Assembly (NCBI RefSeq): GCF_965661665.1 | Contig: NZ_CBFIEO010000010.1 | Location: 1-64,000 of the forward strand | Source: Cognatiyoonia sp965661665 | GTDB lineage: Bacteria > Pseudomonadota > Alphaproteobacteria > Rhodobacterales > Rhodobacteraceae | DNA: 64,000 nt | Direction of reading: 5' to 3' | Made by a program: the position numbers and the translations under genes | In this document: positions 52,749-61,580 of the stretch, piece after piece | How positions within the stretch are numbered: position 1 is the stretch's first letter | How the letters are laid out: the number at the start of each line of letters is the position of its first letter | The notes under the pieces: generated by a model | The model's database searches: none | What the model was told of the DNA's origin: nothing | The model's input: only the letters and a program-made list of their open reading frames with translations

Positions 52749-54854
52749 ATGGAAACCATCATCCTTTTTGTACCCCTCGTCGGAGCCCTGCTTTGCGGCT
52801 TTGGCTGGAAATTCATCGGGGAAACGGCGGCGCAGTGGGTGGCGACATCGCTCCTGTTCCTGTCTGCGTTGCTCTCATGGGTCGTGTTCTTAGGCTTTGA
52901 CGGCGTCACAGAGAATATACAGATCCTGCGCTGGATTGAATCCGGCACATTGAGCACCGATTGGGCGATCCGGATGGATCGTTTGACGGCGATCATGTTG
53001 ATTGTGATCACCACCGTCTCCGCGTTCGTGCACCTGTATTCCTTTGGCTATATGGCGCATGACGACCATTTCGCGGAAGGCGTCAGCTATCGCCCTCGCT
53101 TCTTTGCGTATCTGTCGTTCTTCACCTTTGCCATGCTCATGCTGGTTACATCCGACAACCTTGTTCAGATGTTCTTTGGCTGGGAAGGCGTGGGTGTCGC
53201 GTCATACTTGCTGATCGGCTTTTATTACAAAAAGCCCTCCGCCAACGCCGCCGCGATCAAAGCGTTTGTCGTCAACCGTGTGGGTGACTTCGGCTTCGCG
53301 CTCGGCATCTTTGGCATCTACATGCTGACCGACAGCATCCGGTTTGAGGACATCTTTGCGATGGCCCCAGAGCTGGCGGAGATAACGGTTAGCTTCCTTG
53401 GGGCGGAGTGGAATGCCGCGAACCTTCTGGCGATCCTGCTCTTCATCGGTGCGATGGGTAAATCTGCGCAGCTGATCCTGCACACATGGCTGCCCGACGC
53501 GATGGAAGGCCCGACACCTGTGTCGGCACTGATCCACGCCGCAACGATGGTGACGGCAGGTGTTTTCCTTGTCTGCCGCATGTCGCCGCTGATGGAATAC
53601 GCACCAGAAGCGCAGAGCTTCATCGTCTTCTTGGGCGCGACAACCGCATTCTTCGCGGCGACCGTGGGCCTCGTCCAGAACGACATCAAGCGCGTCATCG
53701 CATATTCCACCTGTTCGCAGCTTGGCTATATGTTCGTTGCTGCAGGCGTCGGCGTTTATTCCGTCGCGATGTTCCACCTGCTGACACATGCGTTCTTCAA
53801 GGCGATGCTGTTCCTCGGCGCAGGCTCCGTCATCCACGGGATGCATCACGAACAGGACATGCGGAATTACGGCGGGCTGCGCCACAAGATGCCAAAGACC
53901 TTCTGGGCGATGATGATTGGCACGTTGGCGATCACGGGCGTCGGTATCCCACTGCTCTACATCGGGTTCCCCGTGGGCTTCGCCGGCTTTGTCTCCAAAG
54001 ATGCGATTATCGAAAGCGCCTATGCTGCCAATGCGAGCTACGCTTTTTGGATGCTCGTCATCGCGGCCTTCATGACCAGCTTCTACAGCTGGCGTCTGAT
54101 GTTCCTGACGTTCTATGGCGAGCCGCGCGGCGATAAGCATACCCACGAACACGCCCACGAAAGCCCTGCAACCATGCTCACCCCTCTGGCGGTGTTGGCG
54201 GTGGGCGCGATCTTCTCGGGCATGGTGTTTTACGGCCCGTTCTTTGGATCTGACGAGAAAGTTGGCAAGTTCTTTGGCTACATCGACGCTTCCGAGATGT
54301 CGGAAGACAAAGCGATGGGCTTCAGCCTGATCTCACCCGCCTATGCGGCAGGGGAGGAGGAAGAAAAGGGCGAGAAGAAAGAGCTGCCGGTCCAGCAACC
54401 GGGTGAAGGGGCGATCTATCACCACCCTGACAACCACGTGCTGCATGATGCGCATTATGTGCCAAAGTGGGTCAAACTCAGCCCGTTTGTCGTGATGATT
54501 GCGGGATTCCTTTTGGCTTATCAGATGTACGTTCGGCGCCCTGACTGGCCCGCGAAACTCGCTGAAAACCAGCGTCCGCTTTATAACTTCCTGCTCAACA
54601 AATGGTACTTTGATGAGCTTTATGACTTCCTCTTCGTGCGTCCGGCCAAAGCCTTGGGCAACTTGCTATGGAAGCGCGGCGACATGGGTACGATTGACGG
54701 TGGCATCAACGGTCTGGCGATGGGCATCGTGCCGTTCTTCACGCGGATCGTCGGGCGGGCGCAGTCTGGCTACATCTTCACCTACGCCTTCTTCATGGTG
54801 CTAGGCATCGCTGCCTTGCTGACTTGGGTCACGCTCAGCGGGGGTGCTAACTGA
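52749..54854 (+). CDS. nuoL: NADH-quinone oxidoreductase subunit L
   Basis: The product is 701 residues, the distal antiporter-like subunit. FFGWEGVGVASYLLIGF, AQLILHTWLPDAMEGPTPVSALIHAATMVTAGV and FSTCSQLGY-like YSTCSQLGYMFVAAG are the family cores. The stretch about 480-580 has a His-rich KHTHEHAHES and a Glu/Lys-rich loop, then the long lateral helix and the final transmembrane helix. It overlaps the next gene by one base. Confidence 0.98.
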   Translation: METIILFVPLVGALLCGFGWKFIGETAAQWVATSLLFLSALLSWVVFLGFDGVTENIQILRWIESGTLSTDWAIRMDRLTAIMLIVITTVSAFVHLYSFGYMAHDDHFAEGVSYRPRFFAYLSFFTFAMLMLVTSDNLVQMFFGWEGVGVASYLLIGFYYKKPSANAAAIKAFVVNRVGDFGFALGIFGIYMLTDSIRFEDIFAMAPELAEITVSFLGAEWNAANLLAILLFIGAMGKSAQLILHTWLPDAMEGPTPVSALIHAATMVTAGVFLVCRMSPLMEYAPEAQSFIVFLGATTAFFAATVGLVQNDIKRVIAYSTCSQLGYMFVAAGVGVYSVAMFHLLTHAFFKAMLFLGAGSVIHGMHHEQDMRNYGGLRHKMPKTFWAMMIGTLAITGVGIPLLYIGFPVGFAGFVSKDAIIESAYAANASYAFWMLVIAAFMTSFYSWRLMFLTFYGEPRGDKHTHEHAHESPATMLTPLAVLAVGAIFSGMVFYGPFFGSDEKVGKFFGYIDASEMSEDKAMGFSLISPAYAAGEEEEKGEKKELPVQQPGEGAIYHHPDNHVLHDAHYVPKWVKLSPFVVMIAGFLLAYQMYVRRPDWPAKLAENQRPLYNFLLNKWYFDELYDFLFVRPAKALGNLLWKRGDMGTIDGGINGLAMGIVPFFTRIVGRAQSGYIFTYAFFMVLGIAALLTWVTLSGGAN

Positions 54855-55111
54855 TGATGATGGCCATGCCAACCGAGTTCTACATCGTCGTGGGCGTTTG
54901 CCTAGCGGTGATGGGCTTGTCCGCTTTCTACCTTGGCGTCCACGATTGGCGGGTCAAAGGGACGGCGCGGGCTAGTTCGGCCGTCTCTGCCGCGGATCTT
55001 TTCGTTTTTAAGATGACCTATCTGTCGATCTTTATGGCAGTGCTGATCGTCATTCTGCCCGTCTTCTTGATTGGGGCCTTTTTCACTGACCTCTTCTCGG
55101 GATTGTTTTAA
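54854..55111 (+). CDS. Small two-helix membrane protein between nuoL and nuoM
   Basis: The product is 85 residues, beginning on the last base of nuoL and ending on the first base of nuoM. Two hydrophobic segments (about 9-27 and 57-80) flank HDWRVKGTARASSAVSAADLF. I do not recognise it. Its exact interlock with both antiporter subunits makes it a candidate accessory subunit of the membrane arm. Confidence 0.75.
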   Translation: MMMAMPTEFYIVVGVCLAVMGLSAFYLGVHDWRVKGTARASSAVSAADLFVFKMTYLSIFMAVLIVILPVFLIGAFFTDLFSGLF

Positions 55112-56631
55112 TGGGTAACCTACTCACCCTCACCACGTTTATCCCTCTGCTGGGGGCTTTGATCCTCGCCGTGTTTTTACGCGGCGATGATGAGGCGGCG
55201 CAGCGCAACGCGAAATGGGTTGCTTTGGCGACAACAGCGGCGACCTTCATCGTCTCGCTCTTCATCTTGTCCGAATTTGATCCGTCCAACACGGGCTTTC
55301 AGATGGTGGAAAAACGTGGGTGGCTATTGGGCCTCAACTACAAGATGGGTGTTGACGGGATCTCCGTTCCCTTCGTGATGCTGACCACTTTCCTGATGCC
55401 GATTGTGATTGGCGCTTGCTGGGATGTGAAAACGCGCGTCAAGGAATATATGATCGCGTTCTTGTTCTTGGAAACGCTAATGCTCGGCGTGTTCATGGCG
55501 CTAGATCTAGTGCTCTTCTACCTCTTCTTCGAGGCGGGCCTGATCCCGATGTTCCTGATCATCGGTATCTGGGGCGGGGCGAACCGGATTTATGCGTCGT
55601 TCAAGTTCTTCCTCTACACATTCCTCGGCTCCGTGTTGATGCTGGTGGCGATGGTCGCGATGTTCGTCGACGCAGGCACAACCGACATCCCATCCTTGAT
55701 GACCCACAGCTTTGGGTCGGAGACATTCAGCCTTCTGGGTATCCAGATCATCGGCGGTGCGCAGACACTGATGTGGCTCGCCTTCTTCGCCTCCTTCGCG
55801 GTGAAAATGCCGATGTGGCCCGTCCACACGTGGTTGCCTGACGCGCACGTGCAAGCGCCAACCGCAGGCTCCGTAGTGCTGGCGGCCATCCTGTTGAAGA
55901 TGGGCGGCTACGGCTTCCTGCGCTTCAGCCTGCCGATGTTCCCAGTGGGGTCAGAGGTCATGGGTCCGCTGGTGCTCTGGCTCTCCGCCATCGCGATTGT
56001 CTACACGTCCCTAGTTGCGCTGGTGCAAGAAGACATGAAAAAGCTCATCGCTTATTCATCGGTTGCGCACATGGGCTATGTGACGATGGGGATATTCGCC
56101 GTGAACCAGCAAGGTCTCGACGGTGCGATATTCCAGATGATCAGCCACGGCTTTATTTCCGGCGCGCTCTTCCTTTGCGTTGGCGTGATCTATGACCGCA
56201 TCCACACGCGAGAGATTGACGCCTACGGCGGTTTGGTGAACCGGATGCCTGCCTATGCGCTGATCTTTATGTTCTTCACGATGGCCAACGTCGGCCTTCC
56301 GGGCACCTCCGGCTTTATCGGAGAATTCCTAACGCTGTTGGGCATCTTCCAAGTCAACACGTGGGTGGCCGCGATTGCGACCTCCGGGGTTATCCTATCA
56401 GCGGCCTATGCGCTCTGGCTCTACCGCCGCGTCGTCATGGGCGATCTCATCAAAGAAAGCCTGAAAACTATCAACGATATGACACGTCGGGAGCGTCTGC
56501 TCTTTGCGCCGCTCGTGGTTATGACGCTGCTCTTGGGTGTTTACCCAAGCCTCGTCCTCGACATCACCGGCCCATCGGTTACGGCTTTGATCGAACAATA
56601 CACCGCGGCAACTACCGCGATGGCACAGTAA
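55111..56631 (+). CDS. nuoM: NADH-quinone oxidoreductase subunit M
   Basis: The product is 506 residues, the antiporter-like subunit with 14 predicted helices. FLFFEAGLIPMFLIIGIWGG, VHTWLPDAHVQAPTAGSVVLAAILLKMGGYG and SSVAHMGYVTMGIFA are diagnostic. It has the conserved Lys of the pump channel and is followed 12 bases later by nuoN. Confidence 0.98.
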   Translation: MGNLLTLTTFIPLLGALILAVFLRGDDEAAQRNAKWVALATTAATFIVSLFILSEFDPSNTGFQMVEKRGWLLGLNYKMGVDGISVPFVMLTTFLMPIVIGACWDVKTRVKEYMIAFLFLETLMLGVFMALDLVLFYLFFEAGLIPMFLIIGIWGGANRIYASFKFFLYTFLGSVLMLVAMVAMFVDAGTTDIPSLMTHSFGSETFSLLGIQIIGGAQTLMWLAFFASFAVKMPMWPVHTWLPDAHVQAPTAGSVVLAAILLKMGGYGFLRFSLPMFPVGSEVMGPLVLWLSAIAIVYTSLVALVQEDMKKLIAYSSVAHMGYVTMGIFAVNQQGLDGAIFQMISHGFISGALFLCVGVIYDRIHTREIDAYGGLVNRMPAYALIFMFFTMANVGLPGTSGFIGEFLTLLGIFQVNTWVAAIATSGVILSAAYALWLYRRVVMGDLIKESLKTINDMTRRERLLFAPLVVMTLLLGVYPSLVLDITGPSVTALIEQYTAATTAMAQ

Positions 56632-56643
56632 GGAAATGGGCAC

Positions 56644-58089
56644 ATGTTAGCGACTGATCTTCAGACGATTGTCCCTGAACTCGTCCTCTCAATCTACGCG
56701 ATGGTGGCGCTGATCGGCGCGGTCTACACGATCAAAGACGGCGCGACGAGCCTTCTGACCTGGGCCACCTCTGGCATTTTCGTGCTGCTGGCCGTTTGGA
56801 TTGGTATCAATGGCGACGGCACGAATGCCGCCTTTGGTGGCATGTTCGTCGATGACGCCTTCGCGCGCTTCTCCAAAATGGTGATATTGTTCTCGGCTGC
56901 GGCTGTTCTGCTGATGTCCGAGAATTATATGGAGCGGCGCAGTCTTGCCCGTTTTGAATACCCAATCCTCATAGCGCTCGCGGTTGTGGGCATGATGGTG
57001 ATGGTCTCTTCCGGCGATCTGATGTCGCTCTACATGGGCCTCGAATTGCAATCTTTGTCGCTCTACGTCGTCGCCTCCCTGCGCCGTGACAGCGTGAAAT
57101 CGACAGAGGCGGGTCTGAAGTATTTCGTACTGGGCGCTCTGTCCTCTGGCTTGCTGCTTTACGGCGCCTCATTGGTCTACGGCTACACAGGCACTACGCT
57201 CTTCTCCGGCATCATTGCATCGGTGCAAGAGGGGCCAAGCCTTGGTCTACTTTTCGGCGTTGTCTTCCTGCTCGCAGGCTTTGCGTTCAAAGTCTCTGCC
57301 GCGCCTTTCCACATGTGGACACCGGACGTCTACGAAGGCTCCCCAACGCCGATCACAGCCTTCTTCGCAACCGCGCCCAAGATGGCGGCGATGGCGCTTT
57401 TCGCGCGGGTTGTGCATGACGCCTTCGGTGGCATCGTCGGCGACTGGCAACAGATCGTGGCTTTCCTCTCCGTCGTCTCGATGTTCCTTGGTGCGATTGC
57501 AGCGATTGGTCAGCGCGATATCAAACGCCTGATGGCCTATTCGTCCATCGCGCATATGGGGTTCGCGCTAATGGGCCTCGCAGCTGGGACGGCTTTGGGC
57601 GTGCAAGCGATGCTCGTATATATGGCGATCTATGTAACCATGAACGTGGGCACCTTCGCCTTGATCCTGACGATGGAGCGTGACGGCCGCCCTGTGACCG
57701 ACATCCACGCGCTCAAGCAGTATTCCAAGAGCCAGCCTCTGATGGCGTTGATCCTACTCTGCCTAATGTTCAGCTTGGCAGGTGTGCCACCGCTCTTGGG
57801 CTTCTTTGGCAAGTTCTACGTACTGCAAGCCGCCTATGACGCGGGCCTGGCGTGGCTTGCCGTGGCTGGTGTGATCGCGTCTGTCATCGGTGCGTTCTAC
57901 TACATCCGGATCGTCTACTTCATGTACTTCGGGGAAGAGATGGAAGCGCTCGACGGTCGCCCATCGCCAGTGCTGTGGCTTATGGCCGTGGCAAGCGGTG
58001 TGATCGTCGCTGTCGCATGGGTGCCGGGGATCAACCTTTTCGGGATGGATCCGTTTGCCGCCGCAGCCGCAGCATCGCTTGTCAACTAA
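56644..58089 (+). CDS. nuoN: NADH-quinone oxidoreductase subunit N
   Basis: The product is 481 residues, the third antiporter-like subunit. YMGLELQSLSLYVVASLRRDS, AAPFHMWTPDVYEGSPTPITAFFATAPKMAAM and FGKFYVLQAAYDAG identify it. It is the last core gene of complex I; birA follows after 20 bases on the same strand. Confidence 0.98.
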   Translation: MLATDLQTIVPELVLSIYAMVALIGAVYTIKDGATSLLTWATSGIFVLLAVWIGINGDGTNAAFGGMFVDDAFARFSKMVILFSAAAVLLMSENYMERRSLARFEYPILIALAVVGMMVMVSSGDLMSLYMGLELQSLSLYVVASLRRDSVKSTEAGLKYFVLGALSSGLLLYGASLVYGYTGTTLFSGIIASVQEGPSLGLLFGVVFLLAGFAFKVSAAPFHMWTPDVYEGSPTPITAFFATAPKMAAMALFARVVHDAFGGIVGDWQQIVAFLSVVSMFLGAIAAIGQRDIKRLMAYSSIAHMGFALMGLAAGTALGVQAMLVYMAIYVTMNVGTFALILTMERDGRPVTDIHALKQYSKSQPLMALILLCLMFSLAGVPPLLGFFGKFYVLQAAYDAGLAWLAVAGVIASVIGAFYYIRIVYFMYFGEEMEALDGRPSPVLWLMAVASGVIVAVAWVPGINLFGMDPFAAAAAASLVN

Positions 58090-58109
58090 GCGCAAACGCG
58101 AGGGCAGAA

Positions 58110-58865
58110 ATGAAACGCCCTGACCAATACCCCAACTGGCCTGAGGGCTATCGGTGCATCGTGCTCGACACCGTGGACAGCACGATGGCAGAGGCCGCGC
58201 GCCGCGCGCGTGACTTGGACTATCCCACATGGATCATGGCGCATGAGCAAACGGATGCGCGGGGTCGCAGAGGGCGGGCATGGGAGAACCCCAAAAATAA
58301 CCTCTCCGCCACACTGCTTCTAAAACCGCTCTGTACCGCGCAGTTGGCCGCACAGCATTCCTTTGTCGCAGCGAACGCGCTGCTCGAAGCTCTGTCGCTT
58401 TATATCGATCGCCGTAAAATCACGCTGAAGTGGCCCAACGATGTGCTCATCAACGGTGGCAAGGTAGCGGGCATCCTCCTTGAAAGCAGCGGACGCGGCC
58501 CGTTTGTGGATTGGCTCTCCGTCGGGATTGGCGTGAACCTGTCATACGCCCCCAGCGTTCCTGACGCCACTTTCCCGCCTGTCAGCCTCGCCGGTGAGGG
58601 GGGGGAGCCTGTACCGTCTGCCGACTTCCTTGTCGCGCTGGCGACCGCCTTTGCCACGCAGGAGAAAAAGCTCGACGCGATGGGCTTTGGCCGCATTCGT
58701 GAAGACTGGCTCAAACACGCGGCCAAGCTGGGCGATACAATCACCGCCCGCACCGCAACCGAAACGATCGAAGGCCTCTTTGACACCATCGACAAAGACG
58801 GCAACCTTGTTCTAATCACCGCCAAAGGCCCGCGTGCGATCCCTGCCGCGGATGTGTATTTCTAG
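58110..58865 (+). CDS. birA: Biotin--[acetyl-CoA-carboxylase] ligase
   Basis: The product is 251 residues from ATG 58110; the longer frame upstream overlaps nuoN. LDTVDSTMAEAARRARD, the biotin/ATP loop DARGRRGRAW, and LKWPNDVLINGGKVAGILLE define biotin protein ligase. No N-terminal DNA-binding domain is present, so it is the enzyme-only type. It makes biotinyl-AMP and loads carboxylases. Confidence 0.95.
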   Translation: MKRPDQYPNWPEGYRCIVLDTVDSTMAEAARRARDLDYPTWIMAHEQTDARGRRGRAWENPKNNLSATLLLKPLCTAQLAAQHSFVAANALLEALSLYIDRRKITLKWPNDVLINGGKVAGILLESSGRGPFVDWLSVGIGVNLSYAPSVPDATFPPVSLAGEGGEPVPSADFLVALATAFATQEKKLDAMGFGRIREDWLKHAAKLGDTITARTATETIEGLFDTIDKDGNLVLITAKGPRAIPAADVYF

Positions 58866-58876
58866 GAGGGCGCGAC

Positions 58877-59650
58877 ATGCTCCTTGCCATCGATTGCGGA
58901 AACACCAACACCGTCTTTTCCATCTGGGATGGGACGGAGTTCATCGCCCATTGGCGCACAGCAACCGAATGGCAGCGCACGGCGGATCAATACTATGTCT
59001 GGCTCTCCACCCTGATGAGAATTCAAGAGATTGACGTGAAGATCGATGAGGTCATCGTCAGCTCCACCGTGCCGCGTGTTGTCTTCAACTTGCGTGTGCT
59101 GTCTGACCGTTACTTCAATTGCCGTCCGCTTGTCGTGGGCAAGCCGGAATGCGCTTTGCCAGTGGATCCGCGCGTTGATGAGGGGACCCAAGTGGGTCCT
59201 GACCGGTTGGTCAACGCCGCCGGTGCATTTGATAGGCACGGTGGGGATTTGATCGTCGTGGACTTCGGCACGGCAACAACTTTCGATGTGGTCGCTGCTG
59301 ACGGCGCCTATGTGGGCGGGGTCATCGCGCCTGGCGTGAATCTCAGCCTAGAGGCGCTTCACGCCGCCGCAGCGGCCCTGCCACACGTCGATATCACCAA
59401 GCCGCAAAAGGTTGTCGGCACCAATACGGTAGAATGCATGCAGTCGGGCGTTTTCTGGGGCTATATTGGCCTCGTCCGCGAAATCTGCGACCGCATCAAG
59501 GCAGAGCGGGGCGTTCCGATGAAGGTCATCTCTACCGGCGGCCTCGCCCCCTTGTTCCAGCAGTCGGCCACACTATTTGATGCTTTCGACGAAGACCTTA
59601 CCATCCACGGCCTGACCGTGATCCATAAATACAATAAGGACATTGCATGA
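58877..59650 (+). CDS. coaX: Type III pantothenate kinase
   Basis: The product is 257 residues. MLLAIDCGNTNTVFSIWDG (ASKHA nucleotide loop), GPDRLVNAAGAF, VVDFGTATTFDVV and ISTGGLAPLF are complete. It catalyses the first step of CoA synthesis. It overlaps rnj by 4 bases, giving the birA-coaX-rnj order common after nuo in this clade. Confidence 0.96.
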   Translation: MLLAIDCGNTNTVFSIWDGTEFIAHWRTATEWQRTADQYYVWLSTLMRIQEIDVKIDEVIVSSTVPRVVFNLRVLSDRYFNCRPLVVGKPECALPVDPRVDEGTQVGPDRLVNAAGAFDRHGGDLIVVDFGTATTFDVVAADGAYVGGVIAPGVNLSLEALHAAAAALPHVDITKPQKVVGTNTVECMQSGVFWGYIGLVREICDRIKAERGVPMKVISTGGLAPLFQQSATLFDAFDEDLTIHGLTVIHKYNKDIA

Positions 59651-61308
59651 CATCTCGCCTGATTTACTTGCCACTTGGCGGCGCTGGCGAAATTGGCATG
59701 AACGCTTACGTCTACGGCTACGGGCCCAAAGATGCGGAGCGTTTGATTGTCGTCGACCTTGGTGTGACCTTTCCAGATATGGACGGCACGCCGGGCGTGG
59801 ATTTGATCCTGCCCGACATCGCATGGCTAGAAGAGCGTAAGGCGATGATCGATGGCATCTTCATCACCCACGCGCATGAGGATCACGTGGGTGCAGTCGG
59901 ACACTATTGGGACAGCCTCGGCGCCGCAGTCTACGCGCGCAAATTCACCGCAAACATCGCAGCGCGAAAGTTGGAAGAGAACGGCCACCCTGAAAGCGTC
60001 CTGAACGTCGTTGGCACTTATCCAGACATTATCGAGGTGGGGCCGTTCAAGGTCTCCTTCGTTCCGATCAGCCATTCGATCCCTGAAAGTTCCGGCCTCA
60101 TGATCGATACGCCGGAGGGTAGGGTGCTCCACACCGGTGATTTCAAAATCGACACGACGCCTGTTATTGGTGATCCCTTTGATGCGGACTTGTGGGCTGA
60201 GATTTCCAAGGATGGTGTCAAAGCGTTGGTCTGCGACAGCACCAACATCTTTTCCAAAGCCGTCGGACGGTCAGAGGCATCCATCGCTGCAGAAGTCGAA
60301 GGTCTGATGCGCGACGCACCTGGCATGGTCGTGGCCACAACATTCGCGTCGAACATCGCCCGCCTCAAGACATTGGCGACGGCCGCGGATAAGGCAGGTC
60401 GCTCCGTCTGTCTGTTGGGGCGTGCCATGCGCCGGATGATCGAAGCGGCGACAGAAACGGGATTGCTCAAAGACTTCCCCAAAACCGTCTCGCCGGAGGA
60501 TGCGCTCAACATCCCGCGTGAGAACCTGCTGCTGCTCGTCACTGGGTCACAAGGCGAACGCCGCGCGGCTTCTGCTCAATTGGCCAATGGCAAATATCTT
60601 GGCATCACGATGAACGAAGGGGATACGTTCCTCTTCTCCTCCAAAACCATCCCCGGCAACGAACGCGGCGTGATCCGCATCATGAACCAGTTCTCCGAAA
60701 TGGGTGTCGATGTGGTGGAGGATGACACCCGCTATCACGTCTCAGGCCACGCCAACCGGCCTGATCTGGAACGGATGCATGAGATCGTGAAACCGCAAAT
60801 CTTGATCCCGATGCACGGTGAACACCGCCACCTGCGCGAACATGTGAAAGTTGGCGCTGCGAAGGGTTTGACTGGCATTGTCGCCGTGAATGGCATGATG
60901 ATCGACCTGTCTGGCAATGCGCCCACCGTGGCGGAATACATTGAGACGGGGCGCACATACCTCGACGGAACTGTCCAGATTGGCGCGCTTGATGGCATCG
61001 TCCGCGAACGCATCAAAATGGCGATCAATGGCCATATCGTCGTGACGCTGATCTTGGATGAAAATGACGAACTCTTGGGGGAACCGTGGGTGGAGGTTGC
61101 GGGCCTCGCCGAAACGGGCACGTCCAATGCAGCCCTCGTCGAAGTGCTGGAAGAAGACCTCGGTCAATTCCTCATGCGCGCCGCTGGCAAGACCCTACGC
61201 GATGACGTCAAGCTAGAGAAAGAGCTCCGCTCCATCGCCCGTCGCTCCGCCCAGTCAGAGATCGGCAAGAAGCCAGAAGTGACCGTGATTGTGAGCCGCC
61301 TCAGTTAA
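59647..61308 (+). CDS. rnj: Ribonuclease J
   Basis: The product is 553 residues. The metallo-beta-lactamase motif HAHEDH (75-80), HTGDFKID, the beta-CASP SGHANRPDLERMHEIVKPQILIPMHGEHRHL and the C-terminal domain are present. It is a 5' exo/endoribonuclease for mRNA turnover and rRNA processing. It is the last gene of the nuo-distal cluster. Confidence 0.96.
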   Translation: MTSRLIYLPLGGAGEIGMNAYVYGYGPKDAERLIVVDLGVTFPDMDGTPGVDLILPDIAWLEERKAMIDGIFITHAHEDHVGAVGHYWDSLGAAVYARKFTANIAARKLEENGHPESVLNVVGTYPDIIEVGPFKVSFVPISHSIPESSGLMIDTPEGRVLHTGDFKIDTTPVIGDPFDADLWAEISKDGVKALVCDSTNIFSKAVGRSEASIAAEVEGLMRDAPGMVVATTFASNIARLKTLATAADKAGRSVCLLGRAMRRMIEAATETGLLKDFPKTVSPEDALNIPRENLLLLVTGSQGERRAASAQLANGKYLGITMNEGDTFLFSSKTIPGNERGVIRIMNQFSEMGVDVVEDDTRYHVSGHANRPDLERMHEIVKPQILIPMHGEHRHLREHVKVGAAKGLTGIVAVNGMMIDLSGNAPTVAEYIETGRTYLDGTVQIGALDGIVRERIKMAINGHIVVTLILDENDELLGEPWVEVAGLAETGTSNAALVEVLEEDLGQFLMRAAGKTLRDDVKLEKELRSIARRSAQSEIGKKPEVTVIVSRLS

Positions 61309-61351
61309 GCTATCGAGGCAGATCTGTCGGTTTCTGCAATGTGGTCACGGG

Positions 61352-61579
61352 TCAGTTGGGATGAACCAACCGACTTACGAGCTTTCGCGTAATTGGCGCG
61401 ACGATCAGAACGATTGGGAAGGCCACCGCCCAGCTCGAAAGCCAAGAGCCCATCCAAGAGCCTGTGAACGTGTCATCGAACCCAATGGCGCGCCACGTTG
61501 CGATTAAGGACACAATGAAGGTCATCAAGCAGGTCAGGATCAACCCGAAAAGAACCGGGGCCAGCCGCGCCGGAAGCAT
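61352..61579 (-). CDS. DUF2798 small membrane protein
   Basis: The product is 75 residues from ATG 61579 (MLPARLAPVLFGLILTCLMTFIV); the upstream ATG at 61636 would overlap rhlE and is less likely. Two hydrophobic helices and WMGSWLSSWAVAFPIVLIVAPITRKLV match DUF2798. It is one base downstream of rhlE on the same strand. Function is unknown. Confidence 0.85.
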   Translation of the reverse strand: MLPARLAPVLFGLILTCLMTFIVSLIATWRAIGFDDTFTGSWMGSWLSSWAVAFPIVLIVAPITRKLVSRLVHPN

Positions 61580-61580
61580 G

